DNA of 64,000 bases from the NCBI RefSeq assembly GCF_001936115.1, contig NZ_MPDM01000001.1:210123-274122 (forward strand), given 5' to 3'. The notes below the pieces were generated by a model that was given only the letters and a program-made list of their open reading frames with translations, was not told the DNA's origin and did no database searches. This DNA is from Boudabousia marimammalium. GTDB lineage: Bacteria; Actinomycetota; Actinomycetes; Actinomycetales; Actinomycetaceae. The position numbers and the translations under genes were made by a program. Position 1 is the stretch's first letter, and each line of letters opens with the position of its first letter. Shown here one piece after another: positions 53,853 to 63,051 of this stretch.

Positions 53853-56489
53853 ATGCGTTCTTCAATGAAGACAACTATCGTTGCAATGATGACCGCTCTA
53901 GCGCTGTTGCCGATGGGAATGTCTGTTCCCGCCGCAATGGCCGAGGGTGACGCACCCGCAAATCAGGTTTGTGTAGATGATCCGGAAATCTCCACCGTTC
54001 AGGCGGAAGGTAAACTCCAGTGGAAGTTTAAGGACTCTTGGATTCGATACATGAAGATGAAGGTCTTCAAGCCCAAGTGGGAGACTTCCGAGGGGGCCGT
54101 CTGGAACGACGCTCAGCAGTTCTTCGATTTCCCGGTGAAGAGCGGAGAATACAACCGCGTCACCAAGCAGACCACGGTTCATTTCGGCGGTAAGGTACAG
54201 TTCCTCTCTCACCCGTCCACCAAGAACCCCGGCACCTATGTGCTGGATGTGACTGTCGCTAACCCGACTTTGGTGTTGGATGCGCAGGGTAACGGCACTT
54301 TGTCTTTTGAAACGATTTCCCGTGATGAAGCGACCGAAGTGTTGAACAATTATGGTCGAGTCAATACTAATGCTTTTGCTGGTGCGCAGCTAAGCTTTGC
54401 TGACGGTACCGTGACTATGGATGCGCCTTCCACCTTTAGCGCTGACGCAGTTCAGGCCTACGGTGGCTTCTACGAAGCCGGCCTAGAGTTAGCCAACGTG
54501 AAGAGTAACTTCAAGACCACCCCGAAGCAGAACTGCACCGAGGTTGTTCCCGAGCCGACCGTCGAACCGACTGTGGAACAGACCGTTGAGCCGACCGTGG
54601 AGCCCACTGTGGAAGAGAGCGTGGAACCGACCGTCGAGCCGATGGTGATTTCAGTAGATGGGAAGAAGTTGGGCTTCCAGGGAGAGCCACCTGTCACTGT
54701 CACTGTAGAAGAAGGCGCCACCGTAGAGCTATCTTTCATGAATCTGCACAAATCTCAGTACAAACTGTTCAGGGCTTCTCAAGGTGGCTCGAGCATTCCG
54801 TTTGGCTTGGTTGTGGGGACTGTAGGCGATAACACGAAATTTGAATTTACTGCTAAAGCCGAACACAATCGCAACGCCTTCGTAGTTTTGGATGACGAAG
54901 GACCGGTCGCCTTCTTCATTCTGCTTGTGACTTCGCCAGTAGTTCCCACTGTGGAGCCGACTGTGGAGCCGACTGTGGAACCCACCATGGAACCCACCAT
55001 GGAGCCGACTGCGGAACCCACTGTGGAACCCACCGTGGAACCCACCGTGGAACCAACTGCTTCTGGAGAGCTCAACTGGGGCTTCCGCGCCAGCTTCATC
55101 AAGTACATCCAGACCACTGCTCATGGCAAGTGGCTGCTCACTGACGGCGCGACCTGGACTGGCAATCAGTTCAGTTTCCCGCTCAGCGCGATTGACTACT
55201 CCACAGCAAAGAAGACCGGCACGCTGGACTTCGCTGGCCAGGTACACTTCCTCGGCCACCGTGGCATCCTCGATATTAAGCTTTCCAACCCCAGCCTCAT
55301 TATGAACGGGAAGAAAGCTGCGCTTTACCTCAACATGGTCAGCTCCGACATGGAAGGTAAAAGTACCGATTACGGTCGCGTTCACTTCGCCGACGTCCAC
55401 TTCAACAAAGTCGAAATCGCCAAACTCCCTGCGGCTATGAAAACAGGCGTATTCTTCCGTCAGGCAATCACCGAGCCGAACGATGTGAAGCTAGTACTGG
55501 AAGCCGCATCAGTCACCCTGACTGCGGCAGGATCCAAGGCTTTTGCTGGTTACTATCAACCGGGCGCTGCTCTAGATAACCTCAACGCCTCCGCCGTCTT
55601 CACCGGGTCAGGTACGGGCGTGATTCCGGAAACTACTCCCGACAACGGCCCAGACACTTCAGATAACACAGCTAACACCACTGAGGATCCTGCCGGCAAC
55701 GGCAACGGAACCGACGTGAATCCGGGCACCGACACCGGTAACAGTCAGGGCACCACGCAGACTCAGGACAAGAAGAAGTGCCTTGCTGACCCGGCTAAGA
55801 ACATCGTCACCGGTGGTTCCTTGCACTGGGGTCTACGTAGTTCCTTCACCACTTACCTGCGCGGCCTCGCAAAGGGCGGCTGGGACCTGTCCGGTGGCGC
55901 TTCTTGGAGCGGCGGCAAGTTCGGTTTCGTAGCCCACAATGGCAACTACAACACCAAGACCCGCCAAGGCAAGATCAACTTCGCCGGACACGTGCACTTC
56001 ACCGGACACAAGGGTGTCCTAGACATGAACCTGTCCAACCCCACCCTCGTGATCAACGGAAATAGCGGCGCTCTCTACCTCAACATGACCAGCTCAGACA
56101 TGGGCGGCAAAAAGACCAACTACGGTCGCGTCCACTTCGCTAACGTCCGACTGAACCAGCTCAGCGTCAACAACGGCCGACTGAACCTAGGTTCATCCTC
56201 GGTCAGCCTCACTGCTGCAGGCTCCAAGGCATTCGCCGGCTTCTACCAGCCCGGTGAAGCACTGGACAACCTGAACGCTTCAGTGAAGCTAGCACAAGCC
56301 ACCATGTGTGATCCGGAAACCGGTGAACTCCTGGTCCGCGACGGCAACGGCAACTGGCGTAAAGCCACCGAACAGGAACAGCTAGCCGCCACCGGTGCAG
56401 ACACCACCGCACCCGCACTGCTGGCAAGCCTCCTAGCTCTGGCTGGCGCCGGTCTCATCGCGACCCGCCGCCGGAAGGTAACCGCCTAA
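53853..56489 (+). CDS. Cell-wall-anchored haem-binding protein with three HtaA domains
   Basis: An 878-residue surface protein. The signal peptide covers about residues 1-30 (MMTALALLPMGMSVPAAMA). HtaA-type domains start near residue 52 (LQWKFKDSWIRYM), 404 (LNWGFRASFIKYI) and 653 (LHWGLRSSFTTYL). Each has the aromatic-x3-SFxxY start, the Tyr being a haem ligand in studied HtaA domains, and a later YGRVHF-type strand. PTVEP repeats at about 231-263 and 363-403 flank a separate ~100-residue beta-rich segment. The C-terminus is a sorting signal: LAATG near 843, a hydrophobic stretch, then RRRK. LAxTG suits class E sortase. It precedes hmuTUV, so it likely captures host haem. Confidence 0.88.
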   Translation: MRSSMKTTIVAMMTALALLPMGMSVPAAMAEGDAPANQVCVDDPEISTVQAEGKLQWKFKDSWIRYMKMKVFKPKWETSEGAVWNDAQQFFDFPVKSGEYNRVTKQTTVHFGGKVQFLSHPSTKNPGTYVLDVTVANPTLVLDAQGNGTLSFETISRDEATEVLNNYGRVNTNAFAGAQLSFADGTVTMDAPSTFSADAVQAYGGFYEAGLELANVKSNFKTTPKQNCTEVVPEPTVEPTVEQTVEPTVEPTVEESVEPTVEPMVISVDGKKLGFQGEPPVTVTVEEGATVELSFMNLHKSQYKLFRASQGGSSIPFGLVVGTVGDNTKFEFTAKAEHNRNAFVVLDDEGPVAFFILLVTSPVVPTVEPTVEPTVEPTMEPTMEPTAEPTVEPTVEPTVEPTASGELNWGFRASFIKYIQTTAHGKWLLTDGATWTGNQFSFPLSAIDYSTAKKTGTLDFAGQVHFLGHRGILDIKLSNPSLIMNGKKAALYLNMVSSDMEGKSTDYGRVHFADVHFNKVEIAKLPAAMKTGVFFRQAITEPNDVKLVLEAASVTLTAAGSKAFAGYYQPGAALDNLNASAVFTGSGTGVIPETTPDNGPDTSDNTANTTEDPAGNGNGTDVNPGTDTGNSQGTTQTQDKKKCLADPAKNIVTGGSLHWGLRSSFTTYLRGLAKGGWDLSGGASWSGGKFGFVAHNGNYNTKTRQGKINFAGHVHFTGHKGVLDMNLSNPTLVINGNSGALYLNMTSSDMGGKKTNYGRVHFANVRLNQLSVNNGRLNLGSSSVSLTAAGSKAFAGFYQPGEALDNLNASVKLAQATMCDPETGELLVRDGNGNWRKATEQEQLAATGADTTAPALLASLLALAGAGLIATRRRKVTA
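54547..54641 (+). repeat. PTVEP-encoding tandem repeat, tract 1
   Basis: An in-frame 15-base-type repeat encoding Pro-Thr-Val-Glu-Pro units within the surface protein. It is probably a flexible wall-spanning spacer whose length may vary between strains. A second tract lies at about 54943-55062. Confidence 0.75.
54943..55062 (+). repeat. PTVEP-encoding tandem repeat, tract 2
   Basis: About 8 units of Pro-Thr-Val/Met/Ala-Glu-Pro, with units nearly identical at DNA level (GTGGAGCCGACT / GTGGAACCCACC), joining the inserted beta-rich segment to the second HtaA domain. Confidence 0.75.
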
Positions 56490-56550
56490 GCTGACGCTTA
56501 GGTGAAAAGCTGAAACCGTGTAGCGGGGGTGGGCACCAGTCCACCCCCGC
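56485..56550 (+). terminator. Stem-loops between the HtaA-type gene and hmuT
   Basis: CCTAAG-CTGACG-CTTAGG (56485-56502, covering the stop codon) and GCGGGGGTGG...CCACCCCCGC (56523-56532 with 56541-56550). The second is strong but lacks a T-run. It could reduce read-through from the abundant surface-protein transcript into hmuTUV. Confidence 0.5.
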
Positions 56551-56604
56551 GCCACTATTCAGCAGCCAACCAAAACCATTGCCGCAACTGATCGAAAGAA
56601 ACTC

Positions 56605-57693
56605 ATGCGCACCAAAATCTCCGCTCTCACCGCCCTCATCGCGGCAGCCGCACTGACACTGTCAGCTTGCAGCACCAGCCCCTCAGGTACTCAAAGCACT
56701 CCCGAAGCCACCGCGGAAAGCACTGACACAGCCACCGCGGAAACAGTCAACCTGCCTGACCCGCGCACCCTCACCGGTGTCAGCTCAGTGGCAGAACTGC
56801 CCGACCCAGAACCAATCAGCGGCGACTTCACACAGCAGCTCCCCGTCACCGTGACCGACGTGGAAGGCCGCCAAGTCACCGTCACAGACACCAGTCGCAT
56901 CCTGGCACTTGACATTTACGGCACACTATCACGCACCGTCATCTCCCTCGGCCTCGGAGACAAACTGGTGGGACGCACCATTTCTTCCACCGAAGCGCAA
57001 CTGGCGAAACTCCCAGTCGTCACCGAAAACGGACACTCACTGAACGCCGAAGCGATTCTCTCACTCAAACCCACCGTCATTGTCGCGGACCGCTCCGTCG
57101 GCCCGCCCGAAGTGCTGGACCAGATAGCGGCCGCCGGTGTGCCCGTCGTGCTAGTTGAACAGGAACGGTCCCTCGCCAAAAACGGTGAACTAATGAAGAC
57201 CGTCGCCCACGCCCTCGGCATGGACCAGGCAGGAGACGCCCTCGTCACCAGAACCGACAAAGAAATCGAGGAAGCCAAAGCGCAAATCGCCGCCTGGGCC
57301 CCCGAAAAACCCCTCAACGGTGTTTTCCTGTACGCGCGCGGTAACGCTGGCGTGTTCTTCATACTCGGCGGCGGATACGGATCCGATGCGCTCCTTGAAG
57401 GCGTTGGCGTGCACGACATTGCGACCGCCCAAGGAATCAAAGACCTCGCCCCCGCCAACGCGGAAGCGCTAGTCTCCTTGAACCCCGAAGTGTACTTCAT
57501 GATGACGCACGGCCTGGAATCCGCGGGCGGCCTAGAGCAGCTACTCACCCGGCCCGGCATTGCTGATACGATTGCGGGGAAAAATCAGCGGATAGTTTCC
57601 ATCCCCGACGGGATGGCGTTATCCTTCGGACCGCAGACCGCGCAAGTACTACTTGCGGTCGCCAAAGCAACCTACGGAGTGCCCGCTAAATGA
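56605..57693 (+). CDS. hmuT: Haemin ABC transporter substrate-binding lipoprotein
   Basis: A lipoprotein of 362 residues: signal ALIAAAALTLSAC with lipobox LSAC (Cys about 22), a Thr/Ala/Glu-rich linker, and a periplasmic-binding fold of the haem/cobalamin type (ILALDIYGTLSRTVISLGL, VVTENGHSLNAEAILSLKPT, VFFILGGGYGSDALLEGVG). A His in NGHSLN and a Tyr in FLYARG are plausible haem ligands by analogy with corynebacterial HmuT. The assignment to haem rather than siderophore rests on the adjacent HtaA-domain gene. It overlaps hmuU by 4 bases. Confidence 0.88.
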   Translation: MRTKISALTALIAAAALTLSACSTSPSGTQSTPEATAESTDTATAETVNLPDPRTLTGVSSVAELPDPEPISGDFTQQLPVTVTDVEGRQVTVTDTSRILALDIYGTLSRTVISLGLGDKLVGRTISSTEAQLAKLPVVTENGHSLNAEAILSLKPTVIVADRSVGPPEVLDQIAAAGVPVVLVEQERSLAKNGELMKTVAHALGMDQAGDALVTRTDKEIEEAKAQIAAWAPEKPLNGVFLYARGNAGVFFILGGGYGSDALLEGVGVHDIATAQGIKDLAPANAEALVSLNPEVYFMMTHGLESAGGLEQLLTRPGIADTIAGKNQRIVSIPDGMALSFGPQTAQVLLAVAKATYGVPAK

Positions 57694-58793
57694 CAGACGT
57701 AACCAAGACTCCGGCACGGCCGCGCTGGGTGAAAGGCCCCGAAAGCGACCATGCCGGGGTCATGGCACGCCACCACAAACGCGTCAGCACCTATATTTTT
57801 CTGATCCTGTCGCTGATTCTTACCATCATTATTTCGGGAGCAATGGGACAGTACACCATTAGCCTCCGGGATGTGATTGCCGGGATTTTCTCCCCCCTCG
57901 GCCTGATGGAAGCACCCCATGACCCGACCGTCATGTCGGTGCTGTGGAGTATCCGCTTCCCGCGCATCGCCCTCGGCATCATGGTGGGGGCTGCGCTGGC
58001 TGTGGCCGGCACCGTCATGCAGTCAGTGTTCTCCAACCCGCTGGCGGAGCCCGGCATCATCGGTGTCTCATCCGGCGCCTCCGTGGGCGCCTCCCTCGCG
58101 ATCGTATTCGCACCCCAAGCTCTGGCCGGCTTCGGCGTCCCCCTCTCCGCTTTCGTCTCCGGCACAGCCGCCGCCTTCCTGGTTTACGGAGCTTCACGCT
58201 CCCGCGGGAAAGCGGAAGTGATCTCCCTCGTCCTCACCGGTATTGCGGTCACCGCGGTCTGCGGCGCCATCACCTCATTCGCCACCTACCTGGCCCCCAC
58301 TACCTCCCGTGACCAGATCGTCTTCTGGCAGATGGGTTCACTGGCGGGAGCCTCCTGGGCGCATGCGGGCACGGTCGCGGCCGTCACCATCCTCGGCGTC
58401 ATAGGCGCGATCGCCATTGCGAAACAGCTAGACACCCTAGCCCTTGGTGAGAAAGCCGCCGGACATGTCGGCATCAACGTGAACGGCCTACGCATCTGCT
58501 CGATCGCGCTGTCCGCCCTCCTGTCTGCCGCCGCAGTCTCCTATGCGGGTGTCATCGGTTTCGTTGGCCTGATTGTGCCGCACCTGCTGCGACTAGTAAT
58601 CGGCCCGTCCAACCGGTACCTGATCCCCGCCTCCATGCTGGGTGGCGCCCTCCTCATCTCCCTGTCCGACCTGGTGGCTCGCACCATTTTGCCTTTCGCT
58701 GACCTGCCCATCGGTATTTTCACCGCCCTGGTTGGCGGCCCCACCTTCTTCATTCTGCTACGCCGCGGCATGCACCTAGCGAAGAAAGGATGA
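57690..58793 (+). CDS. hmuU: Haemin ABC transporter permease
   Basis: A FecCD-type permease of 367 residues with about ten membrane helices. It has the family motifs VLWSIRFPRIALGIMVGAAL, NPLAEPGIIGVSSGASVGAS, YAGVIGFVGLIVPHLLRLVIG (the coupling helix for the ATPase) and the C-terminal LPIGIFTALVGGPTFFILL. ATGA overlaps join it to hmuT before and hmuV after, so hmuTUV is one operon. The substrate (haem) is inferred from context. Confidence 0.9.
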   Translation: MTDVTKTPARPRWVKGPESDHAGVMARHHKRVSTYIFLILSLILTIIISGAMGQYTISLRDVIAGIFSPLGLMEAPHDPTVMSVLWSIRFPRIALGIMVGAALAVAGTVMQSVFSNPLAEPGIIGVSSGASVGASLAIVFAPQALAGFGVPLSAFVSGTAAAFLVYGASRSRGKAEVISLVLTGIAVTAVCGAITSFATYLAPTTSRDQIVFWQMGSLAGASWAHAGTVAAVTILGVIGAIAIAKQLDTLALGEKAAGHVGINVNGLRICSIALSALLSAAAVSYAGVIGFVGLIVPHLLRLVIGPSNRYLIPASMLGGALLISLSDLVARTILPFADLPIGIFTALVGGPTFFILLRRGMHLAKKG

Positions 58794-59695
58794 GCATGAA
58801 AGCGTCCTACGAAGTCACCCAGTCAGATCACTCCGCGATGCCGCTAGGCTCCGCCGCTGAAGCTGAAGTCCCCACCGCCATCCGGATCCATGAAGACGGC
58901 AGCGGTCAGCCCGCCGAAGTGCTACGCGCCGAAAACATCAGTTTCGCTTACGGGACCCGAAACATCCTCCACAACATTTCCATACAGTTAAAGGCCGGCG
59001 AAATCGTTGGCCTGCTCGGCCCGAACGGAACCGGCAAATCCACCCTCGTCGGCGTCCTCTCCGGTGACCTCACGCCCGCGACCGGCACCGTCACAATCGC
59101 CGGCAAAACCCTCACCGACTATGACCGGATGGAGCTGGCGCAAACCCGCTCCGTCATGCCGCAAGCCACCGAGTTCCCCTTTGCCTACCTGGCCCGCGAC
59201 ATTGTTTCCATGGGTCGCGCCTGCTGGGGCCGGACGCAGCATGGGGCCGAGGATGAGAGGGTCGTTGATCAGGCAATGCGCTGTACGGACTCCTACCAGT
59301 TCGCTGACCGGGATGTCACCCGGCTATCTGGCGGCGAAAAATCCCGCGTCACCCTAGCCCGAGTCATCGCGCAGCAAGCCAGCGTCGTGTTCCTAGATGA
59401 GCCGACCGCGGCCCTAGATATTTACCATCAAGAAAAAACCATGCGGCTTTGCGAAAGCCTAGCTGCCGCCGGTGTCGCCGTAGTTGCTGTTATGCATGAT
59501 ATTCAGCTGGCAGGCGCATACTGCGACAAGATTGCGCTCATGTCCGGCGGCGCCATTGCCGCTTACGATACGCCACAAAAAGTGCTGACCGCTGAGAAAC
59601 TCTCCGCCGTTTACGATCATCCGATTGACGTGTGCACGCTGGCGTCTGGAGAAATTGTGGTGCTGCCCAGGCGTTCGGTAAGACAACCAGGCTGA
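58790..59695 (+). CDS. hmuV: Haemin ABC transporter ATP-binding protein
   Basis: An ABC ATPase of 301 residues. Walker A is GLLGPNGTGKSTLVGVLSGD (about residues 75-94), the signature is TRLSGGEKSRVTLAR near 181, Walker B is VVFLDEPTAALDIYHQ near 203, and a switch His is in VAVMHDIQLA. An N-terminal tail of about 40 residues precedes the domain. It overlaps hmuU by 4 bases. The following 125 bases contain a weak AAGCCT...AGGCTT stem-loop near 59720-59743. Confidence 0.92.
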   Translation: MSMKASYEVTQSDHSAMPLGSAAEAEVPTAIRIHEDGSGQPAEVLRAENISFAYGTRNILHNISIQLKAGEIVGLLGPNGTGKSTLVGVLSGDLTPATGTVTIAGKTLTDYDRMELAQTRSVMPQATEFPFAYLARDIVSMGRACWGRTQHGAEDERVVDQAMRCTDSYQFADRDVTRLSGGEKSRVTLARVIAQQASVVFLDEPTAALDIYHQEKTMRLCESLAAAGVAVVAVMHDIQLAGAYCDKIALMSGGAIAAYDTPQKVLTAEKLSAVYDHPIDVCTLASGEIVVLPRRSVRQPG

Positions 59696-59820
59696 GCGGA
59701 TAGGCTGAGCGGTGAAGCTGAAAAGCCTGCAGTTACTAGAGGCTTTGGCGTTCCTTCGGGACCCGGTGTTTCAGGGGTGTGTGAAGGGATATGCTAAGGG
59801 CGCGTAAGAGGATGCGGCCC

Positions 59821-60762
59821 CTATTCTTCACGGTCACGCACCGTGCGACGCCACACCCAAATCAGCGCAATGAGCGCCACAAACAAGGCCACAAACAGGG
59901 CCGGTGGAACCGCATTCGTCACACTCGCAATGGTCTGCTCCCACTGCACCTGCGTGGTAGGAGAAAGCAAGGCCGGCAACGCTGAATGGCCGCCCGTAAT
60001 AATCAAAACCACGCCCAGCAGGATGAAAATAATGCCGGAGATAAGGCCGCCACGGGTAGTTGCACGACCCAGCACCCGGATCGGCGTCGGCTTCAACCAG
60101 CCGCGCTCACCCAGACGGAACCGCTCCCACAGCAAAGCCAACAGGAAGATCGGGGTCGCCATCCCGAGGGCGTAGAACGCCATTAAGAAACCGCCCATAA
60201 TGGGGGAGCCACCAAAACTAGCCAAGGCCAGCATTGCCCCCAAGATCGGGCCAGAACAGCCCACGCCAGCGAGGCCGTAGCCCACTCCCAAACCGAAAAC
60301 AGCCAAGGGATTTGTTGCCGAGTTCGCCGCCGCAGTCTCAGTGTCCCGCAAAACCCCCAGCTTCACGTCCGCGACCAGACCCACCTGCGGATTCTGCGTT
60401 ACCGCGGAGCGGGTGGACAGGCGCCCTCGTCCCCCTCGTCCCCCACTGCCTGAACGCTTAAACCATTGGGAGAAGCCGGGCAGGGCCAGAGCCTGCCACA
60501 CGCCCATCACGATGACGAGGGCGCCAATGATCAGCGTCAAAGTTGTGCCGTAAGACTGGATGAGCGCGCCGAAAGAACCCGCCAGGAAACCCAGCGGGGT
60601 CAACGAAATCAGCAGACCCAAGGTGAACCAGAGGGTGCGGCTAATCAGAGTGCGGCGGTCCGCGAAAGCGTAAGCGAAAAATGATGGCAGAATCAGCGCC
60701 GCGCAGGGCGCGAACAGGGTCAGGAGGCCGCCCAGGTAGGCGCCCGCAAAGTTAATAGACAT
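59821..60762 (-). CDS. CcdA/DsbD-type thiol-disulfide transmembrane protein
   Basis: A polytopic protein of 313 residues with about seven helices. The start INFAGAYLGGLLTLFAPCAALILPSF and the segment GLAGVGCSGPILGAMLALAS carry the two membrane Cys (in FAPC and VGCSGP) that relay electrons across the membrane in CcdA/DsbD proteins. A basic Ser/Gly-rich loop and a C-terminal helix with RRTVRDREE follow. It lies 28 bases downstream of a DsbA-like gene. The pair probably handles disulfide exchange on exported proteins; which way electrons flow is not clear. Confidence 0.85.
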   Translation of the reverse strand: MSINFAGAYLGGLLTLFAPCAALILPSFFAYAFADRRTLISRTLWFTLGLLISLTPLGFLAGSFGALIQSYGTTLTLIIGALVIVMGVWQALALPGFSQWFKRSGSGGRGGRGRLSTRSAVTQNPQVGLVADVKLGVLRDTETAAANSATNPLAVFGLGVGYGLAGVGCSGPILGAMLALASFGGSPIMGGFLMAFYALGMATPIFLLALLWERFRLGERGWLKPTPIRVLGRATTRGGLISGIIFILLGVVLIITGGHSALPALLSPTTQVQWEQTIASVTNAVPPALFVALFVALIALIWVWRRTVRDREE

Positions 60763-60790
60763 GGGGTTCCTTCGGGGAGGCTCGCCAAGG

Positions 60791-61630
60791 CTACTTCAGG
60801 TTAGCGATGCGGTCCTCAATGGTGTTCACGAAATACTCGGTCGGGTAGGCGCCACTGACGGCCGCGTCACCAATGATGAAGAACGGGGTGCCGCCAATGC
60901 CAATGGACTGAGCGAAAGCAGTGTCGTCATTGACCTTCTTGGCTAGCTCCGGGTCGGCGAAGTCCTTCTTGAACTTCTCCAAGTCGGGCACTCCCGCCTG
61001 CTTTGCGATTTCCAGTACGGAAGCCTCATCGTAGGTGGGGTGGTTGCCCGCACCAGCGGAGGCGAAAGCGGCAGTGTTGAACTCCCAGAACTTGCCCTGA
61101 TTGGCGGCCGCCCGGCCACCAATCGCCGCGAGGTCAGAGTGGTAGTTTTGCGCGAAGATCGCCATGTCGCGCCATTCGATGCGGATCTTGCCTTCATCCG
61201 CGTACTTGCGGACCGTGTCGAAGCTGTCGGTCTTGAACTTGGTGCACATCGGGCAGGCGTAGTCTTCCCAGATGATCATGACGACGGGCGCGTCCACCGG
61301 CCCGAGGGTGAGCGGGTCGCCCTCTTCGCGTTTCGGCAGGGTTTTAATCAGGTCGAGGGTGGTCTTGTCAGTGATCGGCTGTGCCATGTCGGGGCGCGGC
61401 GCAGGAGCTTCGGCAGTTTGCTCTGCGGTGGCCGCGTCGGTCGTAGTGTTGGCAGGGGTCGAGGGGGTGGCCGGCTGCGTGGTTGAACCGTAATTGCGGC
61501 CCACCATGAAAGCAATTACGGCCAGCAAAACCATCACTACTGCCACCAAGATTGGTAGCAGCACCTTGTTCTTGTTGGCTGGTTTAGCTGTAGTGTTCGG
61601 TGTGTTGTTGGTAGAGTTTTGGTTTTCCAT
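60791..61630 (-). CDS. Membrane-anchored DsbA-like thioredoxin-fold protein
   Basis: A protein of about 279 residues: a basic Asn/Thr-rich start, one membrane helix (VLLPILVAVVMVLLAVIAFMVG, about 22-43), a Thr/Pro/Ala linker, and a DsbA-like thioredoxin fold. The active site is CPMC (about 126-129, in DYACPMCTKF) and the cis-Pro is in GIGGTPFFIIG. Family members in actinobacteria oxidise or isomerise disulfides in exported proteins. The start is taken at the ATG at 61630; a longer frame reaches 61660. It is upstream of the CcdA-type gene in the same operon. Confidence 0.85.
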   Translation of the reverse strand: MENQNSTNNTPNTTAKPANKNKVLLPILVAVVMVLLAVIAFMVGRNYGSTTQPATPSTPANTTTDAATAEQTAEAPAPRPDMAQPITDKTTLDLIKTLPKREEGDPLTLGPVDAPVVMIIWEDYACPMCTKFKTDSFDTVRKYADEGKIRIEWRDMAIFAQNYHSDLAAIGGRAAANQGKFWEFNTAAFASAGAGNHPTYDEASVLEIAKQAGVPDLEKFKKDFADPELAKKVNDDTAFAQSIGIGGTPFFIIGDAAVSGAYPTEYFVNTIEDRIANLK

Positions 61631-61782
61631 CAGCAGCACTGGCTTCCTCTTAGACGTCACTGTTAAAGCTAATCGTATACTTTCACATATTTTTCGTCAG
61701 CTTTGAAACTAATTTATCCCTCAGCGCGTAGTTATCAGACCAGTGCGACAGTGAGGTTGCTGTGGTTAAGGGCTGTGGTTTT

Positions 61783-62187
61783 CTACACCAATGCGTTTCC
61801 CAGCAGTCTACCCAGCAGAGCGCCTAGGTAGGCGACGATTAGGCAGGCAAGCAGCGGGCCAATCCACAGTTTGAAGGCCCGCCAGGGGAAACCTTTGCGG
61901 TGCATTTTCAACACATCCACCATGGCGGTGGAGAATGTCGTGTAGCCGGAAAGGAAAGCGCCGATCAGTGCGGTAAGGGTTGGATGGTGCGCATCCAGCG
62001 TCAGTCCGAAGATGAACCCGGCGAGGGCACAGCCCAGCAGATTCACGCTGACAATACCCAGATGCGCCATTTCTGTAGTTTCGTGGCGTTTGGCCAGCCA
62101 GGATTGGATGGCCTGGTCTGTGCTGTAGCGGGTGATGGCTCCGATGCCGCCCGCCAGCGACGCCATGATGAGGCTCAGGATAAGCAT
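61783..62187 (-). CDS. crcB: Fluoride exporter subunit CrcB/Fluc (1)
   Basis: A small membrane protein of 134 residues with four helices. The Fluc motifs are GGIGAITRYSTD, VNLLGCALAGFIFG (pore Asn) and GAFLSGYTTFSTAMVDV (the TTFST phenylalanine-box/sodium-site region). Fluc channels are dual-topology dimers that expel fluoride; when two genes are adjacent the products usually form a heterodimer. Its ATG overlaps the stop of the second crcB gene by one base (TGATG), so the two are translated together. Confidence 0.92.
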   Translation of the reverse strand: MLILSLIMASLAGGIGAITRYSTDQAIQSWLAKRHETTEMAHLGIVSVNLLGCALAGFIFGLTLDAHHPTLTALIGAFLSGYTTFSTAMVDVLKMHRKGFPWRAFKLWIGPLLACLIVAYLGALLGRLLGNALV

Positions 62188-62870
62188 CAGTTTGCCCCTT
62201 CCTGAGCGGCGTGGCTGGCGGCGTTGTTTTCGGCGGTTTTACTTGCGGTTTCACCTGAGGTTTCTTCCACACCCGCCGTTTTCCCTTCACCGAGACGCCA
62301 GCCAATCACGGCGAAAAATAGTCCGGCCACCATGATGGTCACTGTCCAAGCCAGAGTCTGTAGCAGAGCGGTCGGATGTGGGGACTGAATCCCAACGCTC
62401 AGCATGATGAGTGAGCCGTAAGTGGTGAAGGCTCCGCACATTCCAGTCCCGAAGAATAGTTTCCACCAGTTGAGGTGGCGGGCTTGCACTTTCCTCAGGC
62501 CCGGGGTGGTGCGCCGGTTGCGCTGGTGCCGGATCTCCACGCCACCAATCATGCCCAGCAGGAAACTACCAATCAGGTTGACGGTCAGCAAATACCACGG
62601 GTGGACGGTGGCGCCGTCAGGGAAAAACAGCGCTTTTTCGCCTAGCTGCAGTTCCCAGGCTGAGGAAATCAGGATGCGCAGGGCAGTTCCAAGCGTGCCG
62701 CCTAAGAAAACCGCGGCGAGTTTCTGGGGTGTCTTCAGGTTTAGGGGCGCAGGCAGGGCGCGGGTTTCGGTCGGGTGGGAGGCAGTAGCGGCAGTAGTGG
62801 GCGCCGTCAGGCCGAGGGAGGGCGCGGTGGCGCTGGCCTTCGGTTCGCTGCTGTCCTGCGGTTTACTCAC
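62187..62870 (-). CDS. crcB: Fluoride exporter subunit CrcB/Fluc (2), extended
   Basis: A protein of 227 residues containing a Fluc domain (about 48-195): GGTLGTALRILIS, VNLIGSFLLGMIGG (pore Asn) and GTGMCGAFTTYGSLIM (the usual TTFST reads TTYGS here). It has extra Ser/Thr/Ala-rich extensions of about 45 residues at the N-terminus and 30 at the C-terminus, making it much longer than its partner. It is the first gene of the crcB pair. I looked for a fluoride riboswitch upstream and saw none. Confidence 0.9.
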   Translation of the reverse strand: MSKPQDSSEPKASATAPSLGLTAPTTAATASHPTETRALPAPLNLKTPQKLAAVFLGGTLGTALRILISSAWELQLGEKALFFPDGATVHPWYLLTVNLIGSFLLGMIGGVEIRHQRNRRTTPGLRKVQARHLNWWKLFFGTGMCGAFTTYGSLIMLSVGIQSPHPTALLQTLAWTVTIMVAGLFFAVIGWRLGEGKTAGVEETSGETASKTAENNAASHAAQEGAN

Positions 62871-62912
62871 AGTCCAATGCTAGCGTGCCTGCTGCCGAGG
62901 CGGCTACTTTCC

Positions 62913-63011
62913 AGTATTTTCTACCGGTTTTGCCTAGGCCTTCGCTCCGCACCGCACCACATTAACCAGCGCGCGGACAGTGTTTTCTACCGGTTTTGCC
63001 TAAGCCTTCGC
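62913..63011 (+). repeat. Tandem 33-base repeat with 66-base period
   Basis: TTTTCTACCGGTTTTGCCT-containing units at 62913-62945 and 62979-63011, differing at two positions, separated by 33 unrelated bases. They lie upstream of the crcB pair in the 915-base non-coding gap 62871-63785. Confidence 0.7.
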
Positions 63012-63051
63012 GCCTAGATTTTTCCTACTCAACTTTCCAGTGTTCACCACC

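Noticed and set aside
54547-55062. Array-like tandem repeats that could suggest CRISPR
   Set aside because: The units are in frame, encode PTVEP within a secreted protein and have no spacers; no CRISPR array or cas gene is visible.
62871-63050. Fluoride riboswitch upstream of the crcB pair
   Set aside because: I looked on the minus strand for the conserved crcB-motif core and did not find it; only a 33-base tandem repeat is present.
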